Assembly: GCF_905475465.1 (NCBI RefSeq)
Contig: NC_062253.1
Span: forward strand, 6,386,001-6,450,000
DNA from: Pieris napi
Taxonomy: Eukaryota > Arthropoda > Insecta > Lepidoptera > Pieridae
Direction of reading: 5' to 3'
Length of the DNA stretch: 64,000 bases
Position 1 is the stretch's first letter; each line of letters starts with the position of its first letter. The position numbers were made by a program, and so were the translations under genes. Positions 11,401 to 26,400 of the stretch are shown here, piece after piece. The notes below the pieces were generated by a model. The model saw nothing but the letters and a program-made list of their open reading frames with translations, was not told where the DNA came from and ran no database searches.

Positions 11401-14400
11401 TAATAAATAAATTCAAAGCCCATGTTTAACGTAAATTAATCAATAAAACTTTTATAAATTTGACGAATACTTAAATGACCCTAATCCTTGGGATTGATTT
11501 GCTCCAGTTCAAACAATTTGTATGACTCAAAACTTAGCGATTAAAAAGAGTGGCAGAAAGTTTCTTGCCCGCTCTACGTCCTTGCGAACTGGTAGTAAAT
11601 ATAAATGTACAATTAATTTGATTTTGGCGTTCATAAGTGCACTTATTTGCCCATATGAATAGAGATATTTTGAGTTTGAGTATAATAATAGACGTAGTAG
11701 GACGTACCTTGAACGCTGATTAAAATGACGGCAGACAATCCAGATCCTATTCCATTAACAGCCTCACACAGGTAATAACCCTCGTTTGTCTTTTGAATAT
11801 TAGTAATGGCCAATGTTCCATCCTCGACTTTAACATTTGGGTTGTTTGGTTTAAGGTCTTTGTAATCGCCTGGGGTATCACCTATAAACATAACTTATTG
11901 CAACTAATCTCACACTTAAATAAATGTTAAATTTTAAATAATATTTTTTTTAAAGACAATTCACACCAATTGACCTAGTCCCATGCTAAGCTGGTGAAGC
12001 TTGTGTTATGGGTACTAGGCAACGGATATACATACATATTATAGATAGATAGACATATAAATACATATTTAAACACCCAAGACCTAAGCACAACACCAAA
12101 CGCTCATCACATCGATGTTCGTCTCAGCCGGGGATCGAACCCGGGACCCATGGATTCGCAGTCAGGGGTACTAACCACTAGACCAATGAGTCGTCAAAAG
12201 TTAAAGTTAAATAGTTAAATTATCCTGATGTTTAGCTTGATTGCTACAAGTAAAGAACCAGTTCAGTCTTCCAGAATAATAGTAATAAAACCGATATATG
12301 ATTCTTGTGTGGATATACCAAAAGAAATAACCGTTATTACATTTACGAATACACAAAAATTCTCTATATACATAATTTGATATTAAGTAAAGACATGACT
12401 GACCGGAGACTGGGGGAAAAGATACCCAGCCTCATATGCAATAACAAGAAGCAATTATTTTTAGTAAAGATACTTTCACATGATATCCCAAAATGAAATA
12501 TTGATAATTTACCTTCAGCCCTCTTCCATGTGACTTGGGGCTTAGGGAAGCCATCGGCTTTACATTCAACTTTAGCATCTGAACCTTGAGCAAAAGCTTT
12601 GTCAGTGGGTTCCAAAATCCAACGAGGAGGAACTAAAATATTAACGATTTATTGTAGCTATTTGTATGCGATACACATACTGTAAACATTCAAATTTTCT
12701 AAATTCAAAACTGTGGCATTTGAGTAATTTCAATTCTTTCACATAAGTGGCTGATCACCTTAATTATGTAGTTCGAGTTCGTAACTCATGCTACTAATTT
12801 TATAAAATATCTATAACTCTTTGAAATGGTTCAGAAGTTATTGCTGCGCCACTATAGCTTTGTTTATTGAATCAAATAAAATTTTTAATATTCAGTACTA
12901 CACAGGAACAGTATTTCTATTAAATTTGGATACAAATTTTAATACACTGAATGGACTATAATAAATTTAGCTCGGCACGTAGGATAAGCTTAACTAATTA
13001 TGAAATTTTGAAAGATTTTTAAATATTGTTCCTGCAAAGTATTATGTATTATGTGATTGACTGGAAAATGTACGTAATTATTATCTTTATTAATGAATTC
13101 GTCTAATTTATAAAATATTTCATTTTCCAGCTTTATCACGTAATTATTTAAATTAAAAGCCTCTATATGTATTTAAATGGATATTTCATTATATTTTTCT
13201 TATGATTATAACAAAACATTGATTAGCGCGTGAGATGATTCGAAAGCTTGCCATAGAAGCTTTTAACTTATAAACTTACTGTTATGCAAAAATAACCTGA
13301 AGCCCAACTAACTACTGAACAAAACAAAAATAATAAAACAAGCACCAGCGCATTTTTTGTTGAAATAAAACGGATTTATGTAAATAATCAGTAGAATTAT
13401 TTCAACAAATGTTAGTAAAGCAAGACATGAAGCAAAATTATAATGCAAATAAAACTAAAGTCTAAGACAGGACTGAGGAAATGGAAGGATTAGTAAAAAT
13501 GCAGGAAGAGGAAGAGAGGTGATATCGTCGATGATAGCCGCAGTCGGTTCCTAGGAACAGTTCTATTCATTTCATCCTAACTAATCTGTATTAACTCTAT
13601 CGCAATTATTCAGATTTGCATTGAAATGCACTAGCCTTATATGTTTAATGAGTCGAACATAATTTTTCATTAACTTGTTTAAAAGCACACATCAGTATGT
13701 AAACTACGCAAAGCTTTGGCCGTGCTTGGAGATATATCAGATTACACATATTGAGGGGTTGATGTATATGTACCATGTACTTCTAACGAGGCAGAATAGT
13801 TCGAAGAGCCCGCAGGATTGCGGACAACACATGTATAAGTGCCACTATTTGACCACTCTGCTGGGTCGATTAGAAGTAGCGATGCCCTTTTTGCTATTTT
13901 AGTTGCTGAAACTTCGGCTATTTCTTTTAAAGGCCGCCCTTCAAAGTACCACTGAATGTCTAGGGGAAGATCGCCTTCCGTAATTAGGCAGGTCAATTGA
14001 GTCGCTTTGCCCGCGTATAGTGGAGATTCAAACGAAAACGGAACAATGCGGGGTAGAACTGGAACCAACCACAGAATAGTGGATTATTTATCTTAGGCAA
14101 GCAATGTTAGCAATTTCAGAATGTATGTAAAGATGTGTATATAGGTCGGGTATTTTGGTGCTCAATTGGTGATGTTAGTTCTTTTATATTCCTCCTGGAT
14201 TAATATATTTTGATAATTGTATCATAATCAAGATTTATAAACGTGCCATTAACGACGAGGGTTGCCGCGTGCTCAACACGTCCAGCGGCATTTTGAACGA
14301 TACAAGTGTAGTTCCCCTGATGATTTGCGCTCACAGAATTTATAGTGAGTACAGAAGCACGGGGACCCAACGGCGTCGTCGTGATGTCTCGGTGCATATT

Positions 14401-17400
14401 GGAATCTATTGTTTCGCTGCTAAACGTCCATGATATTTCGAGAGGCATATCTCCTTTCGTCGCGACACAATTGACGACCACAGCGTCACCAGGATTCGAC
14501 GGGATATCTCCGAACGTAAACGGCACTATCAACGGCGGTACTGGGATAGCAAAAATTTACAATGAAGCGAAACATTCAGAAAAGTATTATGAAAGTACAC
14601 GATAGGGAGAACAAAGCGTAACCTCATTAAATAATTAAATATTCGCACCCCTTACAACAAGTTCTGTTGTGTGTGAAACGACACCACCGGCGTTGGTGGC
14701 CGTACAATTATATAACCCCGCGTGTGATGCAGCTATAGATTCTATAGTAAGTACACTACTTCTTCGGTCATTGTTGCTAATTCGAACACCAGGAATTATT
14801 CTAGCCGACTGATTATTAAGAGCCCATTCTATTTTTACGGGTTGATCACCGTGGGTGATTATGCATTGCAATGCAAAATAATCTCCCAGGAAAGCCGGTT
14901 CTGGCCCAAAAGAAAAAGGTGCTATCTTTGGAGGAACTGAAACAAATATCTAAGTTGATATAAACTAGTATTCTACGATTCAGCTATCGACTAACCGTAA
15001 ACGACTAAATCAGTAGAATGTGTCGTTCGTCCCGCACGATTTTCTCCAACGCATGTATAAGAACCAGCATGTTTTGCGTCAACCGATTCGATTATTAGTA
15101 AGCTACTACGTTTAGAATTCGACAGTAAGTAATTATTGTTTCTTTGCGATACTAATTGTCCATTAAATGTCCACGTTATTGTTAATGGAAAATCTCCAAA
15201 ATTAACAGTACACGCTGCTTGCAAATATTCACCCACGTTTGCGGGTTTGTCGCCGAAAGAGAATGGTATTATGTTAGGAGGTACTGAAAATATAATTGAA
15301 TACTATCAACAATGAAACATTAACTGAATATGAATAATAATAAATATACAACATAACAACTAGGCTAAAACCTAAATTATATGATCGCGAAATATTATGC
15401 ACCGTTAATAATTAAAGTTGAAGAGTGCGAATCAAATCCAGCTTCATTTTCAGCGACGCACGTGTAATTGCCTGCATGACTATGGGCTACTGCACCGATA
15501 CTTAAAATTGCGCTTCTTTCTCCAATATTAAAAACCGTAACACCTGATCTAGGTTTGATTGGTTCATTATCAAAAAGCCAACGCAAATGTAGTGGGTGAT
15601 CTCCTTCAATAACCGAACAAGCTGCTGTTACCACTTGACCGGAGTTGAGAGCGACCTCTCCAAATGAAAATGGTTGGACCACGGGAGGAACTAAACGAAA
15701 AGCAAGCAAATATTATGATTGATTCAATTTGAATACCGATAACGTTGAGAACGGCTGTGTGATTAACAACTCCTGCTTTATTGCTTGCCGTGCACGTGTA
15801 GTTTCCACTATTAATATCAGTCACGGTGGGAATGTCTAATACTGACACGCGTTCACTCAATTTTGTCGTTTTGACACCCAATCTACGAGTAATGTATTGG
15901 CGTTGGAATGTCCATGTTATACTAAGAGGAATATCGCCTTTGGGAACGTGACAATCTAGGTGAACAGATTCTCCTGCAAATACGGCTTCGTCCAGCTCGA
16001 ATGGTTTGATGTGAGGGACGACTGAGCAAAGAAAAACATACAATGTTATTTTAATATCAAAGTTCATGCTGTTATATCAACTAAAAATACCCTTAACGTG
16101 AAGAGACGTGGAGTATCTATCTTCACCAGCTCTATTTTTAGCGATACAAGTATAATTGCCCGTATGGGCCCCGGTGACAGAAGCAATCGACAAGAAGGAA
16201 GTCTGTTCTGCCATCTTCATAGTTTTAATCCCTGAGTGTGTTGAGAGATCTTGGCCCTCAAAAGTCCATGAAATAGACATTGGTCGATCTCCTTTACTAG
16301 CATGGCATGTCATCTGGACTGATTCGCCAAAATAAACTGATTCTTCGACCTCGAATGGCATTATATGGGGTGGAACTAATGAAAAGAAAACAAATGAAAA
16401 CTAAAAATATCTAACGTGCATTTGCAATGTTAACACGACTTCCAGTCGGTTTCATCTAATTCAGGATATTCTAATAAGAGCTAAGACGACATGGTGTACC
16501 ATGAATGTTGACGACGGCGGAATGATGTGCGCGGCCGGCCCGATTGCTTGCCGTACAAGTATAGTTGCCACTATGTTGTCCCATTGCTGTAGGAATGCTT
16601 AGAACGGATGCCTTTTCTCCTAGTTTAGTTGTCGTTATACCCATATTATTATGGTAGGGAATTTCAGTCCCTTGAAAGCTCCACGATATTTGAAGTGGAC
16701 GATCGCCTTTTGATACATGACAAGTTATGTGTACCGACTCTCCAGCGAATATTGATTCTTCGACTTCGAAGGGAATGATATACGGAACCACTTTAATAAA
16801 GATAATGTGAATAAAGTTAATAGATGTTGAGGATACGGATATAAATTAAAACTAAAAAATATTTTTATGCCAAAAGCGTTCCGCACTGATATAGTAAGTA
16901 CCAATAACTTTAAGGACGGTAGTATACGAAGTAGTTCCAGCACGGTTTTTGGCTATACAGCTATAGTTCCCACTGTGGGATCCCATAACTGATGGTAGTA
17001 CTAGGACAGATGATCGGTCTCCCACTTTAGAAAAAGTTCCTAGATCTTGAGACAGTTCTCTTCCATTGAATTGCCACCGAATTTCGAGAGGCGTGTCTCC
17101 TTTTGATATATGACACATCATCTGAACGGACTCCCCAGAAAACAAGGCTTGATCGACGTCAAATGGTAAAATGTTTGGTGTAACTGCACAAAAAACAATG
17201 AGCCAGAAAAATAAAGATGGCAAATGATTTAAAATAAAACGTAACAAGCTCACGCTGCTAAAAGATTTGCAAACGGAATTCGTGCTTTTTCCGTGCGCAT
17301 ATATTTTAGCATCGAAAAGCTATTGAAAACAAAGTTTGACAATAATGATGTAAAATGAAACTGACCATGAACATTAAGGACAGTGGAGTAGTTAGTGGAG

Positions 17401-20400
17401 CCAGCGCTATTGGTAGCTACGCAGGTATAATTGCCACTGTGGCTTGCGCTAGCCGTAGCAATAGAAAGAAAAGAAGTTCGCGAAGTCATTTTAGTCGTCA
17501 TAATCCCAAAATGTGAAGATGAATTTTCATATCCATGAAAATGCCATTTGATGTCAAGGGGTAAGTCGCCCTTTGAAACGTGACAGTTGAGTTGAACCGA
17601 TTCACCGGCGAATACAGATTCATCCGCTTCAAAGGGCACGATGTATGGTAATACTGTTAATTTAGAAAGCCGAAATTAATGTTGTGGCAAGCGTGCAGCG
17701 TGCGTATATTTGTGAAGGGGTTCGGGAGATACCATGAACATTGACGGAAGTTGAGTGTAGAGCAAGGCCAGCGTGGTTCGCGGCGTGACACGAATATTCG
17801 CCACTGTGACCAGCCATAGCACTAGATATCGTTAGTAACGACGTTCTTTGGCCGATCTTCGTGGTTGTTATTCCTTCGTGAGAAGATAGTTCTTTTCCGT
17901 GAAAACTCCATGTAATAGTAAGAGGTGTATCGCCTTTAGAAACGTGACAATTTAACTGTACAGACTCCCCGGCAAATACTGGCTCCTCAGCCTCGAACGG
18001 AACGATATGTGGAGGAACTGGCAAATAAAATATAAAACAAATAAAAACAAAGAACATAGAAACTAGTAAAATGTTTGTATTGTACCCTGAACGTGTAGTG
18101 CAGCAGTGTAGTTTGTGTTTGCAACAATATTGGAAGCAGTGCAAGTATAATTTCCGCTATGTTTTTCCGTGACCGAAGGGATAGCTAAAATAGAACTTCT
18201 GGCGCCTACTTTTGTGATTATGACGGCGTCAGTTTTCTGCAGGGGCCGAGATCCGAATGACCAGGTAAAAATTATGGGAGTATCACCCTTTGTAGTTTGA
18301 CACATGACTTGAATACTTTCACCATAAAATACAGCTTCATCAAATTCGAAAGGAGATATGATCGGTGCCACTGTGAAGTTAAATAAATATACTAGTGGAA
18401 TACGCTACGTTTACAACAATAATTTTGGAATAGTGGAATAACAAAACTGAAAAGCGGACAATGTTTACAATGACCGTATACCCTTGACATTGAGCGTTGC
18501 GTGATGGCTAGCCTTGGCAACTGTATTAGAGGCTGTGCATGTGTAATTGCCAGAATGTTTAGCTGTAACTGCACCTACAATGAGAACTGAACCCCTGTCC
18601 CCGGCATTTATTATGTTTATCCCTGATAGAGAACTCACATCTCCCTCGCTAAAACTCCACTTGAAATTTAAAGGCGTATCTCCTTTTGGTACGTGACAAG
18701 TAACTTGTACTCCTTCACCGGAAAATACTGATTCATCGAAATCAAAAGGCGTTATGATAGGTGCCACTGGAATAAACGTTCTTTTGTTTAGTAACAATCA
18801 CATTGTCGCGTTTTATAGCCCGCCAAAGTTACGTATACAGGATAGGAAGGAATAGGCTTGAGGAAGACAACTACGTATAATAATAAATTCAATATTCAAG
18901 AATTGATACCATTGACAAACAGTTGAGAAGTGTGGTTCAAAGCACCAGCTTGATTTCTGACTACGCACGTATAATTGCCTTGGTTTTGGTGAGTTACAGA
19001 TTCAATACTGAGTTGGCTTGTTCGTTTCGTATTCAATAAAGTAACTCCGATGTCACCCGATTTAACTTTATTTCCATTGAAATACCATTCTATCAATAAA
19101 GGTAAATCGCCTTTGCTAACCGTACACGTGACTAACACCATTTCCTGGGCATTCACTGTGTCTTCACCGAATTCGAAAGGAATTATCTGTGGCGGGACTG
19201 TGAAAGGAAATGGAAAGAACAAAATTAACTAAGCAATAAAACTAGGATCGACTTAAGTACCGTTGACATAAAGTTCAGCTGTATGATTTACGCTTCCTGC
19301 TTGGTTTTTGACAAAACACGTGTAATTTCCTTGATTGTGATGAGATACAGATTCAATTGCAAGCTGACTTGTACGCCTGGAGTTCGTTAGTAATACGCCA
19401 TTTGTTTCAGACTTGAGAGGTTTTCCATTAAAATACCATTGAATGACAAGTGGAAGATCACCCTTGGTTACGGTACATATGACAACGACCATTTCTTGAT
19501 CGTTAGCAGGATCGGATCCGAAATCGAAAGGCATTACTTGTGGCGTAACTGTTTTTTCACAAAGTAAAATTAAACGTTTGTTAAAGCTTTTGGAGAATTT
19601 ATGGGTTGTAAAAGGTGTAAGTGATATTTATGGGGTAATGAATAAATATATAAAAAGTAAACACAAACAATTAGTGCGTGTAAAAGCGACTGCTGATAGA
19701 AGTGTTTTTCATTTGAAGATACCGTTAACGTTGAGAAGTGCACTGTGACTACTGGAACCGGCTTCATTTTCAGCTATACACGTATAGTTTCCAATATGTT
19801 CATGCTGAACATTCTCAATGCTAAGGACCGATATTCTCTTTCCATTTCTATTGATGAAAATACCATTCCCCGAGTTTAGTATTTCGTCGTTAAGCTGCCA
19901 GTGAATTTTTAATGGCAAGTCACCCTTTCCTACAGTACACGTAAGGGATACCGTATCGCCAGCGTTTAGGATTTCCTCGCCGAAATCGAATGGTGTAACC
20001 TGTGGTGCAACTGTGATAGCGATAAATAAAGGGATATCTTGGAATATAAACTAAGCTACATTGCGTCAGATTTAACATTATGAGAGGTTAGGGAAATGGA
20101 CAAATGCAAACGAACTTGCGATATCAAAGCAAAAATGTACGATGTTTTAAAATTTACCGTTAACTACCAAGTCTGTAGAAATATTAGCGTGGCCAGCTTG
20201 ATTTGAGGCAAAACAAGTGTACACTCCTGTATGTATGAAGGAAACTGCGTCTATTGATAAACTACTAGATTTGTGGCCAATTTTAGTGATTGTTACTCCT
20301 GGGATATCATTCATCGGCTTCCCGTTTAAGAGCCAAGTGATATTAATTGGCCTATCGCCTTTCGTGACCATACATTGGATGCCGACTGTGTCACCCGCAT

Positions 20401-23400
20401 TAGCAGGCTCGTCACCGAACGTGAAGGGATGGATTTGAGGTAAAACTGTTAAGGGAGAACTACTTTACTATGTGTTACTAATATCAAGAATGAAATATAG
20501 ACCGTTGACTTCTAGCGTCGCGCTATGATTGACGTGTCCGGCTAGATTCTCTACGTGACAAGCGTACACGCCACGGTGCGTTCCATTCACTGAGTCAATG
20601 TTGAGGATAGACATTTTTCGACTCATGCTTCCTATTGCGATTCCCAGACTATTCGCGCGAGATATCAGTTTCCCATTCAAACTCCAGGAGAAGTTCGCGG
20701 GCAGATCGCCCTTATTCATCACGCACTGAACCGATGCCGTGTCGCCTGCGTTTGCGGGTTCATCGCCGAACTCAAAGGGCAAGATTTGGGGAGGTACTGT
20801 ACAGTGAGAAAAAGCACTAGTAAATAAAATAATGAAATAAGCGAACCATTAACACTAAGGACAGTGGTATGGTTTGTTTGTCCTGCCTCGTTTCGGATTT
20901 CACAAGTGTACGAGCCGCGATGGACGGCGGTTACGGCTTCGATGTTTAGAATGGATGTTTTCTTGCTGATTGTAGTGAGAATGATGCCGAGATTGTTGTG
21001 GGAATTTATAATCTCCCCGTTGAAACGCCATTTAAATGTCACGGGCAGATCTCCCTTGCTCATCACACACGACACGGAGGCCGTTTCACCTTCATTTAGT
21101 ACCTCCTCTCCGAATTCGAAAGGTGTAATTTGAGGCGGGACTGAGATAAAGAATATTCAATCAACAAAAAGCTGGGGTTTGGATAGGGAATGTCTAAATC
21201 AAAAAAGTTACACTAAGTGTACCATTAACTTCGAGTATGGCGCTGTGATTAACGGAGCCAGCTGGGTTCGTTGCCACGCAATAGTATGTGCCTCTGTGGC
21301 TTCCATTAACGGAATCAATGTTTAAGATCGATGTCTTTTTGTTAATGTTGGTTAGAACTATTCCCAAATCATTGTGTCGGAATATGATTTGTCCATTAAA
21401 AATCCAGGAGATATTGAGCGGCTGGTCACCCTTGCTAACTGCGCAGGAAATCGACGCCATGTCTCCAGCGTTAGCCGGTTCGTCGCCAAATTCGAAAGGC
21501 AAGATTTGTGGGGGAACTGTATAGAAGATTGAAGTGTGGACGCAATTTAGCGCAAGTTGTAGCTTTGGCGGGTATAAATTTTAATCCTAGTACCTAAATT
21601 TAATTACCCGAACGTAAACTCTGAAAGAAACTGGTTAAACAACTGTACGAAAGGAATATCATGAAACATTCATTTTTCTAAGTTACTTATTCGCATTTCT
21701 GATAAAAACTTTTTGTTGTGCATGATATTACTTCTTCGAAGAATTGCTGAGTATAAATCAATTAATAGTGTACATTTCTATAAGATTATAATATTTTTTG
21801 CGTACTCAGCTCCGTCGCTTACCATTATTAAAATAATTAAAATTTTGTAATACAGTTTTTTTGTAGGAATCGAACCTAGTATAGTGTAGTTTTGACATAC
21901 CCAAAGAGTAGTAAGCGACTAATTCTTCGGAATTTATAATTGTACATTTGTGAATTAAAACGCCAAATGTATTAGGTTTTTGTACAATATCTCACATATT
22001 TAAAGAATCTGTAGATAAATTTCAATAAATTTGCCGTCATTGAATGCTTGAATAGTAAAAAGTTTGCGTTCTCTTAGGTTCTAACCCTCAGATTTATGTC
22101 AAATTTAATACTTTTTTGATAAACACCACACTAAGTCTCGACTCTGAATGATTCTTAGACCATAAGTTCAGTTTAAATCTGTTATAAGTATTATATTATG
22201 GAACAAACTGACTTGTTTCAATAACATTAAAAAGTGATTTTTTTTATCATACTATATTTTTTACATATATCATATGATGTCCAGTCTCAACAAAATCCTT
22301 CCATACCAAAATCAAGTATCCAGAAATCATAATTAGTTTACTCCGATATAGTTTGAGTTTAAAATATTTTTTTTAATTGAACGCAAACTTTTTTCTTAAT
22401 TATAAATACGTACCCATGACTTGTAATTCGAGTTGTCCCCTTGCGCTGTATCCTTGAGAGTTCTTAGCGACGCATGTGTAAGTGGCCTGGTCGCTCATTC
22501 GTTCCACGTTTTCAATAACCAACGTGCCGTTAGGGAACACCTTCTGTTTGCGGTTGATTGGTAGAACACTGGAATTGTATGAGGTAATGTCATTAAAGGA
22601 AAATTTCATAAAGTAGATTATAAAAAGATTGACTTTTAAATTTCAATTTGAGAATCCAGTAGAATTTTTGTCGATTTAGGAACATGCTGCCAGATACTAT
22701 ATTGTATATTAAAAAAAACTTCTCTTCCGTTCTACGCCCTTGATTTGAGAACTGGCACTAAATGTAAAATTAGAAGCATTAATATGTATTTCTTTACTGA
22801 CAAGTCATAAGTATACAATGTGTTACCTATATGATTAAATGATTTTTGAATTTTTAATTTTATATATTACATCGTATTGGTGTAGGTCAAGGCAGCTTTT
22901 TAGGGCCGAAATATTTCAGTATTTTTTTTAAACACGTGCTAAGGGGTAACCAAATTTGACAGTTTTTTTATTATAGAACAGGGGGCAAACGGGCAAGAGG
23001 TTCACCTAATGTGAAGTGATACCACCGCCCATAGACACTCAATGCCAGAGGGCTCCCGAGTGCGTTGCCGGCTTTTTAAAATGGGTACTTACGCTTTTTT
23101 CATCAAGGACCCTAAGTCAAGACCTTTGAGGTCTGAATTCAGATTTGCAGGATTATTTACTTACCGTCCATCACGTTCCCATACAATAGAGTCAATAGGA
23201 TATCCAGCAACTGGGCAGTGAGCGATGAGCGTGTCTCCGGCGACAACTGGGCGTTTCTTCATTGGCCGTACGTAAGGCAGTCCGTAAACGTTTACGCGCG
23301 ATGAATGGGATGCGCTCCCAACCTGGAATACACAGTAAAGTATGAAGTTGGTAATAGCGCCATCTGTTATTATTCTGATTAGCTTAGACAAGTATGAGCT

Positions 23401-26400
23401 TGCTAAAATCACTATACACTTAAAAACAAATAAAATTATTGTCATTCTTCTCGATGAGAGTAGTCTTGGCTTCGGAGTACGACTCTCATCTCTGAGTAGT
23501 CGTAGATTCGATTCCCGGCTGTGCCCCAATGAAATTTCAGTCTAAGTGCGCACTTAGACAAGGAAAACATGAGGGAACCGGCTTGCCTTAGACCCAAATA
23601 GTAGATGGCGGTTGTCAGGAGGATCACCCACTTCATGAAACAAATACAAGAATCTGAGGCCCAGAGCGAAAAAGGTTGTAGCGCCACTGTTTTTTTTTAG
23701 AGAAGTCACAGGCTCAATAAATACAGTTCTCACTACATCAGGAGCCTGGGATATGTGTTTGTTATGTAACCTGTTTTTGGCAATAAATAAAATTATAAAA
23801 AAAAAATTAAAAGTTACTCAATACAATATAAGTTATTTTGTCTCATAATTAGTTTGGTCGCTATTGTTTTCTTCTACACATATTTTAGAATAAATATCAT
23901 GTCTATTGTGGGTACCTATCCATTCACAATTTTGATAATATCATATCATATGTTTTTAATATTACAAACTCATTATTGATATGCTTTGATAAAGACTTAG
24001 AACGAAATACTAACCTTGCTTGACGCGATACAAGAGTACAGTCCTCCATCATTAGTGTGCACAGATGAGATATTTAAGTGGGATTCAACATTTCCATCGG
24101 CAGTAACAAATTGCCCGATTTGCAGTCTTTCGCCGCTGTTCAGTTTGTCTCCATCTAGTTGCCATGCGATGTCAGGTGTAGGGTTGCCAGATGCGACACA
24201 TTTTAACCTTAGAGATGGACCGGAGCGTAGAGTTTGTTCTGAGAAGCTGTGTCTAATCTGTGGTGGTTCAACTGAAAAGGTTTGGAAGTCGATTATAGTA
24301 AAAATACTATTTTGGTCCTTCGGTATTTTGCTGGATACATTTATACGGTGGACACTTTTGCTTTCTTTAAAGGACATAGATCAGTTATTCGTGAGCCAGT
24401 CCTTACATTAACAAGATTGCTTCTCGTAATTGAATTTTCATAGCAAATGTTAAGGGTGTATTTTACAATGTTGAGGGTGTTGAGGGAAGGCCGAACGTGA
24501 AATAAAAGCTGAGCTGACGTTTCCAAATTTGATGAAAGTGATAATATCTTATTAAATTTGGCAGTAGTTTTAATTATAATAATTAATAATATTGATAATT
24601 TTAAGTGGATGTTCAATTAGGGACTTACATATCCTTTAAGAATAGTATTACCTCTTTTACTTTAAGCGAATAAACATCAATAACTTTAATAAATAATGGA
24701 AAATATATGTACTAAAACTAAGTCACTTTCAGATATATTATATATGTCGGAACAATGGTGTACAGCTGCAAGTGATAACACAAATTTTGAACGACTCTTC
24801 AATCGTCGATAATAATTACCACTATGGAATTTCTATTACTATTTAATAGTTGTTATTGTAAGCTCTGTGACATATAATGACAGTGGCAGCTGACAGTTAT
24901 TGCTCTGACATTATTACATTTCAATTTAAATCAATTACCTATCAACCATTAACCAATCTTAATAAACAATTGAATACGTACATCGTCCTCCTAATTTCAA
25001 TTCGGCGCTAGCTCCGGCACTTTCTTGGTCATTTCTGATGAAGCACTGGTACATTCCCTTATCTTCTTTCTTTACTGATTCGATTCTGGAATTATTTATG
25101 TATAAAACTTTAGAGGTACAACTCTAAGTAACATTTCATTAGGGCATAGAATAGTGTGTTATTATTTTGTGTAGCAATAGTTTAATTTAATGTGAATATG
25201 AAGTTACTTTTATGACTTACATGAATATTTGTTTTATTAAGCAAGTTCTAAAAACATTATATTAGATCCCGGGTTCTTAATGTAGTCAGAATTGTATTTA
25301 ATACAAACTTAATACTTCAAAACCGACATCACTTTTTAACAAAAATTGCAAAAAGTGCACGCGTGTACGGATACACACGGTGTAGTACGTGTAGTGCGGA
25401 CGTTAAACCATGATAATCGTTTTAGAATTTGAAATTGTAATAAATTGTATTACTAGTATAAATATTATCTTATATATAAAATTTCGTGTCACAATGTTAG
25501 TTACCATACTCCTCCGAAACGGCTCGTCCGATTTTTATCAAATTTTATATGCATATCCAGTAGGATTGAGAATCGGCTACTATCTATTTTTCAACCCCTA
25601 AGTGATAAGGGTTGTCCACCCCTAACATTTTATTTTTGGACGAAATTTTATTTTTTTATAATGTGCCATTAAAAATACATACATTTTCACCCCTCTACGA
25701 TTAACCCCTATTTTTTATTATAGTAGATAGTTATTTTTATGGTACATGGCAAAACAACGATTACCGGGTCAGCTAGTATATTATAATTTTTCCTAGAATA
25801 GTTTTATATTACTCATACCTTAATACGTGGTCGTGGTGGTTCATGTCTTTTCCATCTTTCAACCAGGTGATAGTCTTGATGGGATTTCCTTCATATCTGC
25901 AAGTGAATACCGCTGGGCGACCAAAGTCTACTGTCTGTGTTGCCGGCTCTACTGCTGTTTTTAATGGTGCAGTTACAGTTAAGACAGTTTCGACCGATTC
26001 ACCTGAAAAAGTAAGTTAGAAAATAGCAATTTATTTCCAAAGCACTACACCTAATAAAAAATATCAGAGGCGCTACAATCTTTTTAGGTCTGGGCCTTAG
26101 ATTTTTCTATCTGTTTCATGATCGTTTGTCAATCTAATAGGCAAGTAGGTAATCAGCCTCCTGTGCCTGACACACGCCTTCGACTTTTTGGATACAAGCC
26201 GGTTTTCTCACGATGTTTCCTTCACCGTACGAGTGAATGTTAAATGCGCACATAGACAGAAAGTCTGGTGGTGCACAGCCGGGGATCGAACCTACGAACT
26301 CAGGGACGAGAGTCGCACGTTGAAGCCACTAGGCCAACACTGCACTGTTACTACACCTAATAAGGTTAAATTTATTTTTATATGCCAATTTTTTATATAT

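Larger units (their letters stand above)
11067..12512 (-). other. Dscam1: Introns around the second Ig8 exon
   Basis: 11067-11707 holds a repeat D relative; 11882-12512 holds a full SINE. Confidence 0.8.
21517..24014 (-). other. Dscam1: Introns around the Ig6 exons and before exon 9.1
   Basis: 21517-22413 is AT-rich with a lone B-box-like motif near 21867. 22569-23164 holds repeats C and D. 23323-24014 holds a SINE. Confidence 0.8.
24272..25818 (-). other. Dscam1: Introns flanking the second Ig4 exon
   Basis: 24272-24981 shows nothing recognised. 25086-25818 is occupied largely by a Helitron-type element. Confidence 0.8.

Noticed and set aside
20635..21524. Plus-strand frames opposite exon 9 variants
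   Set aside because: They are shadows of Ig7 coding sequence on the other strand.
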